Below, in pieces: positions 1 through 8,632 of a stretch of DNA of 64,000 nt. The stretch spans positions 34,990 to 98,989 of the forward strand of contig JANQRS010000010.1 of NCBI GenBank assembly GCA_028284445.1, given 5' to 3'. A program made the translations under genes and the position numbers. The stretch is from Calditrichia bacterium (GTDB lineage: Bacteria > Calditrichota > Calditrichia > RBG-13-44-9 > J075). The notes under the pieces were generated by a model. The model made no database searches and was not told where the DNA came from. It was given only the letters and a program-made list of their open reading frames with translations. The first letter of the stretch is position 1. Each line of letters begins with the position of its first letter.

Positions 1-1
1 A

Positions 2-1393
2 GTCGGGATCCTGGTAACCCATCGCACGACTGATTTCGGCATGGACAAGCAGATTTACTTCGGTGACGGCGTTGTCACCGGCTATGGCACCATTGAAGGT
101 CGCACTGTATTTGTATTTGCCCAGGATTTTACAGTTTTTGGCGGCGCATTGTCTGAAACCCACGCTGAAAAAATTTGCAAAATCATGGACATGGCGATGA
201 AGACAGGAGCACCGGTCATCGGTCTGAACGACAGCGGCGGGGCTCGCATCCAGGAAGGTGTCAAGTCACTTGGCGGCTACGCCGACATCTTTTATCGGAA
301 TGTGATGGCTTCAGGCGTGGTACCACAAATTTCAGCGATCATGGGCCCCTGCGCCGGTGGCGCGGTCTATTCTCCAGCGATGACCGACTTTACCATCATG
401 GTTGAAAATTCCAGCTACATGTTTGTTACGGGCCCAAACGTTGTCAAAACCGTCACAAATGAAGAAGTCACCTCTGAAGAATTGGGCGGTGCATCCGCAC
501 ATGCCAGCAAATCCGGTGTTACCCATTTAACGGCAGCCAACGATATCGATTGTATCGCCAAAGTGAAGAGGCTGTTCAGTTATCTGCCACAGAATTGCGA
601 AGAAACACCGAAAAAATTAGCCTACGAGGCAGCTGAAGAAATTCGCGAAGAGCTGGAAACCATCATCCCGGAAAGCGCAAATCAGCCCTATGATATGCGC
701 AAGGTAATTGAAGGCATCGTCGACCACGAATCGTTCTTCGAAGTTCATGCAGAGTATGCAGACAACATTGTGGTCGGTTTTGCGCGCCTTGGCGGACGCA
801 GCATTGGCATCGTTGCCAATCAACCGATGAGCCTCGCCGGTGTATTGGACGTCGACAGCTCCAAGAAAGCCGCACGTTTTACGCGCTTCTGCGACTGTTT
901 CAATATTCCCCTGCTGGTGCTCGTCGATGTACCCGGCTTCCTGCCCGGAACCGACCAGGAGTGGAATGGCATTATCACCAACGGCGCTAAATTGCTCTAC
1001 GCGCTCAGCGAGGCCACGGTGCCACGGGTAACGGTCATCACCCGCAAAGCATATGGCGGAGCATATGATGTAATGAATTCCAAACACATTGGTGCCGACT
1101 TCAACTACGCATGGCCAACAGCCGAAATTGCCGTCATGGGCGCCAAGGGCGCCAGCGAGATCATTTTCCGCAAGGAAATCAGCGCTGCTGACGACCCGGA
1201 AGCAAAGCTCAAAGAAAAAGAGCTCGAATACGCCGAAAAGTTTGCCAATCCTTATCGTGCTGCGCGGCGCGGATTCATTGACGAAGTCATCTATCCGAAA
1301 AACACCCGCCGAAAGCTAATGAAGACTTTTGCTATGCTGGAAAGCAAGGCGGTGCGTCTGCCGAAGAAGAAGCACGGGAATATTCCTTTGTAA
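2..1393 (+). CDS. acyl-CoA carboxylase carboxyltransferase (beta) subunit, PccB/MmdA type, 5' end outside window
   Basis: Carboxyltransferase subunit that moves carboxyl from biotin to propionyl-CoA, methylmalonyl-CoA or another acyl-CoA. The frame is open from base 2, and the residues before the first Met at 41 ([13 protein letters not shown]) continue the family, so the gene starts outside the window; about 50 residues are missing compared with the usual ~510. Visible motifs are the N-terminal oxyanion segment [21 protein letters not shown], the C-domain [12 protein letters not shown] and the second oxyanion loop [11 protein letters not shown]. Family membership is clear. The exact acyl-CoA, and whether the complex is a biotin carboxylase or a sodium-pumping decarboxylase, cannot be told without its neighbours. 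Confidence 0.95.
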   Translation, partial: VGILVTHRTTDFGMDKQIYFGDGVVTGYGTIEGRTVFVFAQDFTVFGGALSETHAEKICKIMDMAMKTGAPVIGLNDSGGARIQEGVKSLGGYADIFYRNVMASGVVPQISAIMGPCAGGAVYSPAMTDFTIMVENSSYMFVTGPNVVKTVTNEEVTSEELGGASAHASKSGVTHLTAANDIDCIAKVKRLFSYLPQNCEETPKKLAYEAAEEIREELETIIPESANQPYDMRKVIEGIVDHESFFEVHAEYADNIVVGFARLGGRSIGIVANQPMSLAGVLDVDSSKKAARFTRFCDCFNIPLLVLVDVPGFLPGTDQEWNGIITNGAKLLYALSEATVPRVTVITRKAYGGAYDVMNSKHIGADFNYAWPTAEIAVMGAKGASEIIFRKEISAADDPEAKLKEKELEYAEKFANPYRAARRGFIDEVIYPKNTRRKLMKTFAMLESKAVRLPKKKHGNIPL

Positions 1394-1397
1394 CCAC

Positions 1398-1473
1398 AAA
1401 TTCCAAATCCCAACAGAAAAAATTCCAAAGCTGTGTTTTTGGGATTTTTCCTGTTGGAATTTGGAATTTGGAA
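1398..1473. repeat. long imperfect hairpin built from 7-base AAATTCC/GGAATTT units
   Basis: The left arm 1398-1416 and right arm 1451-1469 pair with one mismatch, and the pairing extends inward less perfectly. The right side is three tandem GGAATTT heptads (1455-1473 region). It fills the gap between two convergent stop codons (1391-1393 on + and 1485-1483 on -) and could also act as a two-way terminator, though no clean U-tract hairpin is evident. Confidence 0.75.
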
Positions 1474-1482
1474 TTTTCCCCC

Positions 1483-2211
1483 TTACCTGCTAAAAGAAAA
1501 TCCCAAAACCAATCCCCATTCTGGTTTATCGGTCATAGCAGCCTGAATCCCGCCATCCACTGCGATTCTCTCATTCAATAAATATGAAACTCCTGCCAGA
1601 GCACTGGTATCGATTGAAGCCTGCTCCGCATTCAATCGCTCCCCGGTAAATTCAACGGCAGCCTGCAGACGCTTGCCCAGCGGATATTCCGCGGCGACAC
1701 CAAAGAAGTACTGTTCATCAAGACCCCGACGATAGCCGGACATAAGGTGCAGCGCTGAGCGTTGAACGGTTTTGCTGGCCGAAACCAGAAAGGTCGATTC
1801 CCACTCCCGACTGGCTAATAAGGAAGTCGCTCCGGGGCTCGTATTTATCGCGCCCATAATTGCAAGCGCTGGCAGGTATCGCCGTTCTTGCAACACGCGA
1901 AATTTGGCGCTGAAATCAATAGTACCGAACTCGCTGAGGCCTGAAATCGCACCAAGTGTCATGACTTGAAATGGCGCAGCAAAACCAATCTGAAAGGATT
2001 CTGATAAGCCATACATCGGGCGGATAGTAAGTCGATTGACCTCTCCTCCGCTTTCCATCAGCAAATATTCCCAGCTAAATTCCAGCTGAATTTCCTGCTT
2101 CGCAGTTACCGAAGCATCTTCCGTTGTAAGCGGACGTCCGGCAAAAGCCAAGGCTGTCCAGCAAACCAGTAGGCATAGCATCGTTAACCGTTGTACAGAA
2201 TTATTCATCAT
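1483..2211 (-). CDS. secreted beta-barrel-like protein of unknown function
   Basis: A 242-residue protein with an N-terminal signal peptide (hydrophobic stretch LTMLCLLVCWTALAFAG, residues ~9-25) followed by alternating polar/hydrophobic strands such as LTIRPMYGLSESFQIGFAAP and a final GLVLGFSFSR. The terminal aromatic/Arg and strand pattern are typical of outer-membrane barrels. The region after the signal resembles the MetA-pathway/'transporter' barrel family, but I would not name it. An AAGGAG ribosome site lies just upstream of the double ATG. It is divergent from bamA and convergent with the carboxylase gene. Confidence 0.6.
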   Translation of the reverse strand: MMNNSVQRLTMLCLLVCWTALAFAGRPLTTEDASVTAKQEIQLEFSWEYLLMESGGEVNRLTIRPMYGLSESFQIGFAAPFQVMTLGAISGLSEFGTIDFSAKFRVLQERRYLPALAIMGAINTSPGATSLLASREWESTFLVSASKTVQRSALHLMSGYRRGLDEQYFFGVAAEYPLGKRLQAAVEFTGERLNAEQASIDTSALAGVSYLLNERIAVDGGIQAAMTDKPEWGLVLGFSFSR

Positions 2212-2540
2212 AGCTCGATCTCCTTGAGGGTGTTTGAAATCTTTATTTTTGTGTACGAACCGCTAAACAATTCAGAAGGATTACGGATCGATTCGCAAAA
2301 CGGATTTCATTTACCAGAAAAAAAGCGATTTTGAGTTAGACGAGGTCCTGTTGAAACCAATCTCGGCATTTGGAGTTAGACAAGGCAGGAGTGACGCCAG
2401 TTTCCATGATATGAGGACTCATCGGATCGGCCAGGATAGCCATTTAAGTCGATATGCGATGCGACAAAAAAACAGGTGTGTGTGCCTCACGGCCCGCCCG
2501 CTTCTTATATCAATCAAGGACATCAAAACTGGTTATATTC
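2212..2540. other. divergent intergenic region upstream of bamA
   Basis: About 330 bases without a convincing gene. A 9-base direct repeat, GAGTTAGAC with AGG three positions on, occurs at 2333-2345 and 2373-2385. An upstream Met at 2454 is in frame with bamA but would add 29 residues before the signal peptide, so I treat that stretch as leader. Promoters for both flanking genes must lie here; I cannot place them with confidence. Confidence 0.4.
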
Positions 2541-4865
2541 ATGCAAATTCCAAGAAACGTATTCTTAGCAAGTTCCTTTTTGGTCTTGTTCCTGCTGTGC
2601 GTTAGCGCAGCGCAAACTGCCCCCTTGCAATTAAACAATATTCAAATTTCCGGACTGCGCAGTACGGACAGTTCTCTGGTCCTTCAGCATTTGGGTTTTC
2701 GCAAAGGAGAAATCATCTCCGATGCCGATACCCGTAAGTCTATTCAAAACCTTTGGCAATTGGGTCTGTTTTCAAACATTGAAATCCATGCTGCAAATCA
2801 GACTGCCGGAAGTATTGATCTGATTATAAAGCTATCGGAGTATCCGCGGCTCTCAGACTGGCAAATCAGCGGCAATAAAGCCATGGAAACGGACGACATT
2901 CTGCTCTTAACGGGCATCTATCGCGGCATGGTCCTTACGCCAAACAAAGTTTATCAGGCCCGTCAGGCGCTTTTGCGCCACTACCGTGAAAAGGGTTATT
3001 TGTTGGCCGATGTAGACTTCCAAACGGTCGAAGCTACTGATAATCGCGTGCTACTAAATCTGGATTTTACGGAGGGCCGGAAAGTCCAGGTAGAACGGAT
3101 ACGGGTATTCGGCAAGGGTAGTATTTCCAATGATGATCTGAAAGACGCCTTTTCAGAAATAAAGGAAGATCGCTGGTGGCGCGGGGCGGATTTCGATGAT
3201 GCAAAATATCAGCGTGATCTCGATAATTTGCTGACCTACTGCCGCAATCGCGGCTATCGCGATACGGAAATCCTGCGCGATTCGCTCTATTACAGTGATG
3301 ACAAATCCGACCTCTTCATCGATGTCTATGTTGACGAAGGAAAACCATATTATTTCGGCCAAATCTCGTTTTCCGGGCACTCCCTTTTTGATGAAGCCAC
3401 ACTGCGTTCACACCTGCTCTTTGACTCCGGTGATGCATATAACCAGGATAATTTCGAAGCCAGCGTTCGTGAAAACCTTCAAAATTTATATTACAACGAA
3501 GGTTACCTTTTTACGACGGTCCAGCCATTGGAACAGCCGGCAGGAGACAGCATTCACGTCGACATTCGCATACAGGAAGGACATCCGGTTACCATCAACG
3601 AAATTCGAATTACCGGGAACGTCAAAACCAATGAGAAGGTGATCCGTCGCGAACTGAACATCTATCCCGGCGACACTTTCAGCCGCGACAAGCTGGAACA
3701 AAGCGTGCGGGATGTTTGGGTTACCAATTATTTTGCAAACGTCATACCGGATGTCAAACTACTGGCAGACACCGACAAAGCAGTCGACCTGGAGGTTCAG
3801 GTTGAGGAAAAAGCCAGCGATACTGCCAATCTTAGCGCTGGCTATGCCGGTGATCGCGGCTTCATTGGCACCATAGGGTTCACCCTAAACAACTTCTCGT
3901 TGAAACATCCCTTCAGCGGCGGGGACGGTCAGCGTTTGGGCTTCAACTGGGAATTTGGAAGTGAATATCGTAATATTTCCCTCGATTTCACTGAGCCATG
4001 GGCCTTTGACACACCAACCCTGATCGGCTTTTCCCTGTTTGATACACATTCCAATCCGGTTTACCAGCCTTTCGAAAGCAGCGCGCGTGGCGCCGCAGTC
4101 AGAGTAGGCAGACAGTTCGGTTGGCCAGATCGCTATGTGAGCGGTAGTTGGACGCTACGGATGGCTGACAATGCGGTGTTTGATATCAGCGACTCCAGTT
4201 ATCAGCAGATTTACGGTGATCGTTTTGACTCCAGACAGATCAGTCTCTCACAAACATGGCGGCGTGACAGTCGCAATAGGCCGGAATTCCCAACCAATGG
4301 CAGCGTGCTGAGTCTTACTACAAAATTTGCCGGCGGACCGCTGCAGGGAGACGAGACCTTCGTTAAGAACACCCTGGATATGGAATGGTATATCCCGACA
4401 CCGAAGAGCACCGTTCTCTACCTGAACAGCAAATTCGGAAGCATTGGCGGGTACAATAGTGAATCAACCATTAACCCCAACGAACTTTTCCGAATGGGAG
4501 GCGGTGGACTTGGCACAGCCACTACGCTACGCGGGTATGATGATGGCTCTGTTGGTCCGCTCAACAGCACCGGCACCATTAACGGCGGGTTCAGCCTTGC
4601 CCGTTTCGGGGCGGAGTTGCGCTTTGCGATTGCCAATCGGCCAACGGTCTTCGGACTGGTTTTCGCCGAAGCAGGCAATACCTGGGAATCGTTTAGCGCA
4701 ACCCGCCTCAACGATTTAAAGCGCTCGGTTGGGGTTGGCGTGCGCATGCACATGCCGCTGCTTGGCATCATCGGCGTTGACCTCGGCTATGGTTTCGATT
4801 ATCGCGATAGCCTCGGTCAGCGGCAAGGACAGTGGAAGTTCCACTTTAAGTTTGGGCAGTTCTAG
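2541..4865 (+). CDS. bamA: outer membrane protein assembly factor BamA (Omp85)
   Basis: Central subunit of the machine that folds and inserts outer-membrane beta-barrel proteins. The chosen Met at 2541 begins a clear signal peptide (MQIPRNVFLASSFLVLFLL...SAAQTA). About five POTRA repeats fill residues ~25-415 (for example IRITGNVKTNEKVIRRELNI and the GDTFSR/KLEQSV pattern). The C-terminal Bac_surface_Ag barrel follows with the conserved loop TTLRGYDDGSVGP (family 'VRGF...GP') and ends in Phe (KFGQF), the usual barrel terminus. Length 774 residues is normal. No skp, lpxD or fabZ follows, so the usual proteobacterial neighbourhood is absent. The nearest GA-rich site is about 20 bases upstream, so initiation is not certain. 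Confidence 0.93.
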   Translation: MQIPRNVFLASSFLVLFLLCVSAAQTAPLQLNNIQISGLRSTDSSLVLQHLGFRKGEIISDADTRKSIQNLWQLGLFSNIEIHAANQTAGSIDLIIKLSEYPRLSDWQISGNKAMETDDILLLTGIYRGMVLTPNKVYQARQALLRHYREKGYLLADVDFQTVEATDNRVLLNLDFTEGRKVQVERIRVFGKGSISNDDLKDAFSEIKEDRWWRGADFDDAKYQRDLDNLLTYCRNRGYRDTEILRDSLYYSDDKSDLFIDVYVDEGKPYYFGQISFSGHSLFDEATLRSHLLFDSGDAYNQDNFEASVRENLQNLYYNEGYLFTTVQPLEQPAGDSIHVDIRIQEGHPVTINEIRITGNVKTNEKVIRRELNIYPGDTFSRDKLEQSVRDVWVTNYFANVIPDVKLLADTDKAVDLEVQVEEKASDTANLSAGYAGDRGFIGTIGFTLNNFSLKHPFSGGDGQRLGFNWEFGSEYRNISLDFTEPWAFDTPTLIGFSLFDTHSNPVYQPFESSARGAAVRVGRQFGWPDRYVSGSWTLRMADNAVFDISDSSYQQIYGDRFDSRQISLSQTWRRDSRNRPEFPTNGSVLSLTTKFAGGPLQGDETFVKNTLDMEWYIPTPKSTVLYLNSKFGSIGGYNSESTINPNELFRMGGGGLGTATTLRGYDDGSVGPLNSTGTINGGFSLARFGAELRFAIANRPTVFGLVFAEAGNTWESFSATRLNDLKRSVGVGVRMHMPLLGIIGVDLGYGFDYRDSLGQRQGQWKFHFKFGQF

Positions 4866-5000
4866 CAAGTGATGAAACAACAGGTAAAAAGATTTAAAGA
4901 GATAGCATTGGCAGATCATCCGCTTCTCCGTAAACTATGATACCTTAAAGGTTGGAGATATTTCCGTTTCTCCCTCTTTCATCATAGTAAGAAACGACTG

Positions 5001-6848
5001 ATGCAAAAACCAATTACCCTATGCTGTCTGCTCCTGGCCACTATCATCGGGTTACCACAGCAAGATAATCTATCCAAGGAAGCCCGTTTCGAAAGCGTCA
5101 TTAATGCACCGGTTGAGATTGTTCAAGTAAGCAAGCATCATTACTTAATTGATTTCGGCAAGGCATATTTTGGAACAGTTTTGATCGAATCGGCTGACGG
5201 GCAAGATGATAGCCTGATCGTCCACCTCGGTGAGAAGCTGGCAAACGATAATCGGATTGATAGGAATCCCGGCGGAACCATCCGCTACCAGCGTATCAGG
5301 TTGGACCACTTAGAAGCAAAGCAAACGCACGTACTCGCCTTAAAACCGGATAAGCGCAACACAACACCCCCGGCAATTATGCTTCCCGATTCGTTCGGGG
5401 TAATCATGCCGTTTCGATATTGCGAAATTGAAAACCTGACCGCGCCTATCGAGGGGCTAAAAATCAGCCAAAAGGGCTACCATTACCAGTTCAATGACGC
5501 AGCAAGCGCCTTTTCATCTTCAGATTCCGTTCTGGATGCCATTTGGGACCTTTGCAAACATTCAATCAAGGCAACCAGCTTCGCGGGAATGTATGTGGAC
5601 GGTGATCGGGAAAGAATTCCATATGAGGCAGATGCCTTCATCAATCAGCTCAGTCACTACAGTGTCGATAGCGTCTATTCATTGGCGCAGCGGACCAATG
5701 AATATTTTATTGATCACCCAACCTGGCCAACCGAATGGATTCTGCATACAGTGCTGCTCTTTTACTATGACTACCTCTATAGCGGTGACATTTCAGCCCT
5801 TGAAAAGCACTATAAATCACTGAAATTGAAAACATTAATGGACCTGGAGCGGGATGACGGTCTGATTAGTTCGAAATCGCCTAAGGTGACGGATGATTTT
5901 CTTCGCCGGCTCGGCTTTAAGGAGTCAGATAAACGAATGCAGGACATTGTCGATTGGCCGCCTGCACAAAAGGATGCCCGCTGGTGGAAGCTGGCTACGG
6001 CCGAAGGTGAGCGCGACGGCTATGAATTTACAGATATCAACACGGTGGTCAATGCTTTCTACTATCGAAATCTGGTATTGATGGCAAAAGCCGCTCGAGA
6101 TCTGGGAAAGAATTCAGATGTCAGCATCTTTGAGAAAAAATCCGCTCAGGTTAAAACATCGATTAATGACAAACTCTTCGATAAAGCCGCCGGTGTCTAT
6201 GTGGATGGTGAAGGATCAACACATGCTTCGCTGCACGCCAATATGTTTCCTCTTGCGTTCGATTTGGTTCCGTCGGCACATATTCAATCTGTCCTGACCT
6301 TCATCAAATCGCGAGGTATGGCCTGCAGCGTCTACGGCGCACAGTATCTGCTGGAAGGGCTTTACAAATACGATGATTCGAACTACGCCTTCCAGTTGAT
6401 AACGGATACGGAAAGTGATAGAAGCTGGTGGAATATGATTCGGGTAGGATCGACGATCACACTGGAAGCATGGGACATGAAATACAAGCCAAATCTCGAC
6501 TGGAACCACGCCTGGGGCACAGCACCGGCCAATATTATTACGAGATACATGTGGGGCATTACCCCGGCGAGTCCGGGATTTAAAGATGTGCGAATCGCCC
6601 CAAAGCTGGATGAACTAACCTTTTCGAAAATCAAGACCCCAACAATTCACGGCCCCATTTTCGGAGAATATCGTCTGGTAAACCAGGAAGCACTTCATTT
6701 CGAAATAACATTGCCCGCTGGCATGTACGGCAAATTCGTCTTTAACGGACCCGTACAACAAGTTCAACTTGATGGCAAATCAATCGACATCAATCAGACA
6801 ATTCTTCCTCTTGCTCCGGGAGCAAATAAGATTGAAATCCGACGTTAG
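5001..6848 (+). CDS. secreted GH78-type alpha-L-rhamnosidase-like six-hairpin glycosidase
   Basis: A 615-residue protein with a short signal peptide (ITLCCLLLATIIGLPQ). An N-terminal beta domain (residues ~25-150) precedes an (alpha/alpha)6 barrel. The barrel carries YVDGDRERIPYEADAFINQ, the GH78 active-site segment with its acidic residues, then HPTWPTEWILHT and the late WNHAWGTAPANIITRY motif, followed by a small C-terminal beta domain (VRIAPKLDEL...). It would release terminal rhamnose or a related deoxy-sugar from glycans outside the cytoplasm. Fold assignment is strong; rhamnose specificity is inferred. The stop overlaps the convergent downstream gene by 4 bases. Confidence 0.85.
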   Translation: MQKPITLCCLLLATIIGLPQQDNLSKEARFESVINAPVEIVQVSKHHYLIDFGKAYFGTVLIESADGQDDSLIVHLGEKLANDNRIDRNPGGTIRYQRIRLDHLEAKQTHVLALKPDKRNTTPPAIMLPDSFGVIMPFRYCEIENLTAPIEGLKISQKGYHYQFNDAASAFSSSDSVLDAIWDLCKHSIKATSFAGMYVDGDRERIPYEADAFINQLSHYSVDSVYSLAQRTNEYFIDHPTWPTEWILHTVLLFYYDYLYSGDISALEKHYKSLKLKTLMDLERDDGLISSKSPKVTDDFLRRLGFKESDKRMQDIVDWPPAQKDARWWKLATAEGERDGYEFTDINTVVNAFYYRNLVLMAKAARDLGKNSDVSIFEKKSAQVKTSINDKLFDKAAGVYVDGEGSTHASLHANMFPLAFDLVPSAHIQSVLTFIKSRGMACSVYGAQYLLEGLYKYDDSNYAFQLITDTESDRSWWNMIRVGSTITLEAWDMKYKPNLDWNHAWGTAPANIITRYMWGITPASPGFKDVRIAPKLDELTFSKIKTPTIHGPIFGEYRLVNQEALHFEITLPAGMYGKFVFNGPVQQVQLDGKSIDINQTILPLAPGANKIEIRR

Positions 6849-7894
6849 ATAATAATTCCCGCTTCCCGTGCATGCTTTAGCACGTCAGCGCTATCAGCCA
6901 CGCGCAGCATTGGAATCCCGCGAGATGAGACCTCGGCGGCTATATCTTCGACCTCACTATCGCGATCATCATCAGACACATCGCGAATGTAAATTGCAAG
7001 CAGACGATCTGAATACTGTCTGGAAACCCGTTGGTAGATCTCAGGATCTTTTTCACCGCTATCGCCGATCAGAATGAAGGGCAAGTCCGGGTACGCCGCC
7101 ATGAGTCGTGCAATGGTTTCCTCTTTGTGCTGATCATCTTTAATCCACTTCTCACTATCCAACCCATAATCGCGCAGCATAATCGGGCCTTCAGGCAGTT
7201 CGTTATGCCCCATAAATTCGCTGAGAAAATCATAGAGATTCCAGGGTCCATTTGACACGTAAAAAATCGGATTAAGCGGATTTTCCCCTCCCCCGGTCTG
7301 CAGCGTCTGATATAACTCGCCAACGCCGTCAAACGGTAAACGGGTTTTGGCATTTTCCATGAAGGTGTTAGCCAGGGCCTTCAGCAAATTGGCGGCATCC
7401 GTTTGTATTACGGTATCATCGATATCACTAACAACTGCGAACCTTGCATTCGGAGGCGGTACAAGCACCTTTCCACTGCTGCGGTAGCTATCATCGCGAT
7501 GGTCGACTTTCAGGTCTATCTGACGCCAAAGATCAGTACCGGCGTTTTCCCAATTGCCTTCAAAAACAAAATGGAAATAGCCTTCGCCGTTGCTTTCTTT
7601 TGTCTGCAGATCATCCTGGTAGCGAGCACGAATTTCGACATGTGGCAGCTCATCGCTTTCCATCCGCTTTACCATACGAACAATATTATCGAGAGTGCTG
7701 TCGTCTTCGCTGGCTTCCTTCAAATTCTTCTTCTCCAGCAGGCGTCCGAAAATCTCCAGGCGTGTGTCCGTTCCGAATCCACGATAAGCAACGATCTGCA
7801 CCGGCCGGTTTAGCCCCAGGTATTCACCCAACACCGATTTTAATTTGTCGAACCCACGCTCACCGCTATGAAAGAAGTCCCTCAATAAACTCAT
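6845..7894 (-). CDS. App1 family phosphatase (DUF2183)
   Basis: A 349-residue cytosolic protein whose C-terminal half is the App1/DUF2183 catalytic domain: VSDIDDTVIQTD (HAD-like DxDxT nucleophile motif), FYVSNGPWNLYDFL, PEGPIMLRDYG, and FILIGDSGEKDPEIY with RLLAIYIRDV. Yeast App1 is a phosphatidate phosphatase; bacterial members are mostly uncharacterised, so the lipid substrate is an inference. The N-terminal ~150 residues form the usual beta-rich companion domain. GGGAGG lies 8-13 bases upstream of the ATG. It is convergent with the glycosidase gene, overlapping by 4 bases. Confidence 0.85.
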   Translation of the reverse strand: MSLLRDFFHSGERGFDKLKSVLGEYLGLNRPVQIVAYRGFGTDTRLEIFGRLLEKKNLKEASEDDSTLDNIVRMVKRMESDELPHVEIRARYQDDLQTKESNGEGYFHFVFEGNWENAGTDLWRQIDLKVDHRDDSYRSSGKVLVPPPNARFAVVSDIDDTVIQTDAANLLKALANTFMENAKTRLPFDGVGELYQTLQTGGGENPLNPIFYVSNGPWNLYDFLSEFMGHNELPEGPIMLRDYGLDSEKWIKDDQHKEETIARLMAAYPDLPFILIGDSGEKDPEIYQRVSRQYSDRLLAIYIRDVSDDDRDSEVEDIAAEVSSRGIPMLRVADSADVLKHAREAGIII

Positions 7895-8029
7895 CGTTGC
7901 TTACCTCCCGATAATATCTTTGATAAAACACATTCCATTGATATGCCTTGCGTCCCTTTGAATCTTGTTGTATTATCTTAACTTTCCAAGGCCAAAATCA
8001 GAACTATCATTTTCCAACCTGGAGGATAA

Positions 8030-8314
8030 ATGGCTTCAACCGTTGAAGAACTCAGTATACACTATGAAGAAAACGATGTCGTGATCGTTAAGGAACTGGA
8101 CAAAGTTGTTTTGTCAAAAGGTGCCTGGGCAACTCTGCTTTTTCGCTACCAGCAGTGGGATCCGCGCAAAGAAGAATACAGTGCCGACAAATTTACCATT
8201 CGTCGCTACAAGAAAGCCTACAATGAATATCGCCAGCAGTCCAAATTCAACATTTCCAGCATTGAGCAGGCGAAGAAGATTATTGAGGCATTAAATGGGT
8301 GGATTGAGGAATAA
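8030..8314 (+). CDS. small conserved-looking cytosolic protein
   Basis: A 94-residue charged protein, without signal or membrane segment, preceded by a good GGAGG site (8021-8025). Alternating beta-like text (VVIVKELDKVVLSKGAWATLLF) gives way to a basic helix-rich tail with RRYKKAYNEYRQQSKFN. Codon use matches its neighbours and the SD is strong, so I take it as real. I do not recognise a characterised family. It stands alone between divergent and convergent genes, and its stop is followed within three bases by an AGTGACTAAAGTGAG repeat. Confidence 0.75.
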   Translation: MASTVEELSIHYEENDVVIVKELDKVVLSKGAWATLLFRYQQWDPRKEEYSADKFTIRRYKKAYNEYRQQSKFNISSIEQAKKIIEALNGWIEE

Positions 8315-8316
8315 AA

Positions 8317-8361
8317 GTGACTAAAGTGAGCTAGATTTAATAGAGTGAGCTAAAGTTAAAG
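8317..8361. repeat. short 9-base repeat tract after the stop codon
   Basis: GTGACTAAA followed by GTGAGCTAG, TTTAATAG and a second GTGAGCTAAAG copy. The same words (GTGACTAAA units, then TTTAATAG and TTTAGCTCACTTT) occur at 50629-50696 after the marR stop codon, so this is a dispersed, partly palindromic tract. Confidence 0.6.
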
Positions 8362-8392
8362 GAGTTTCTTCTCACCTTAAAATACCGCGGAG

Positions 8393-8520
8393 CGGTTACA
8401 TAACACAGCCCCAGGTTTCTTTTCTACCTGGGGAAAAGAATTGGGTCGTCCACCGTCGCACAGACGAAACGGTTACATAACACAGCCCCAGGTTTCTTTT
8501 CTACCTGGGGAAAAGAATTG
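8393..8520. repeat. two identical 51-base direct repeats, each with a CCCCAGGT hairpin
   Basis: 8393-8443 and 8470-8520 are identical. Each begins CGGTTACATAACACAG and contains the inverted repeat CCCCAGGT / ACCTGGGG around TTCTTTTCT. The 26-base spacer holds GTCGCACAGACGAAA. The compact GTTACATAA plus hairpin layout resembles REP-like dispersed elements. No transposase gene is adjacent. Confidence 0.85.
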
Positions 8521-8564
8521 AACCATCCACCACAGATTTAGCCCCCCATTGTGCGCAAAAAAAG

Positions 8565-8616
8565 AAGGCGGCAGTAGACAATCAGGCATATCCTGATGTC
8601 TGCTGCCGCCTTTTTA
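8565..8616. terminator. strong bidirectional hairpin terminator
   Basis: AAGGCGGCAGTAGACA (8565-8580) pairs with a nearly complementary arm ending GCCGCCTTTTT (8595-8615). The inner ATCAGG/CCTGAT also pairs, around CATAT. An A-run precedes and a T-run follows the stem, so it can stop transcription of the minus-strand peptidase gene ending at 8633 and of plus-strand transcripts from 8030. Confidence 0.85.
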
Positions 8617-8632
8617 ATTATTTGAAATTTCT

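Noticed and set aside
617..1087. Long minus-strand frame opposite the carboxylase gene
   Set aside because: It lies wholly inside a well-supported conserved gene and has no domain; it is a shadow frame.
2454..2540. N-terminal extension of BamA from Met 2454
   Set aside because: It would put 29 polar residues before a clean signal peptide.
8393..8520. Possible riboswitch or small RNA
   Set aside because: The two copies are identical direct repeats with a simple hairpin, and do not precede a fitting gene in sense orientation; a REP-like repeat is simpler.
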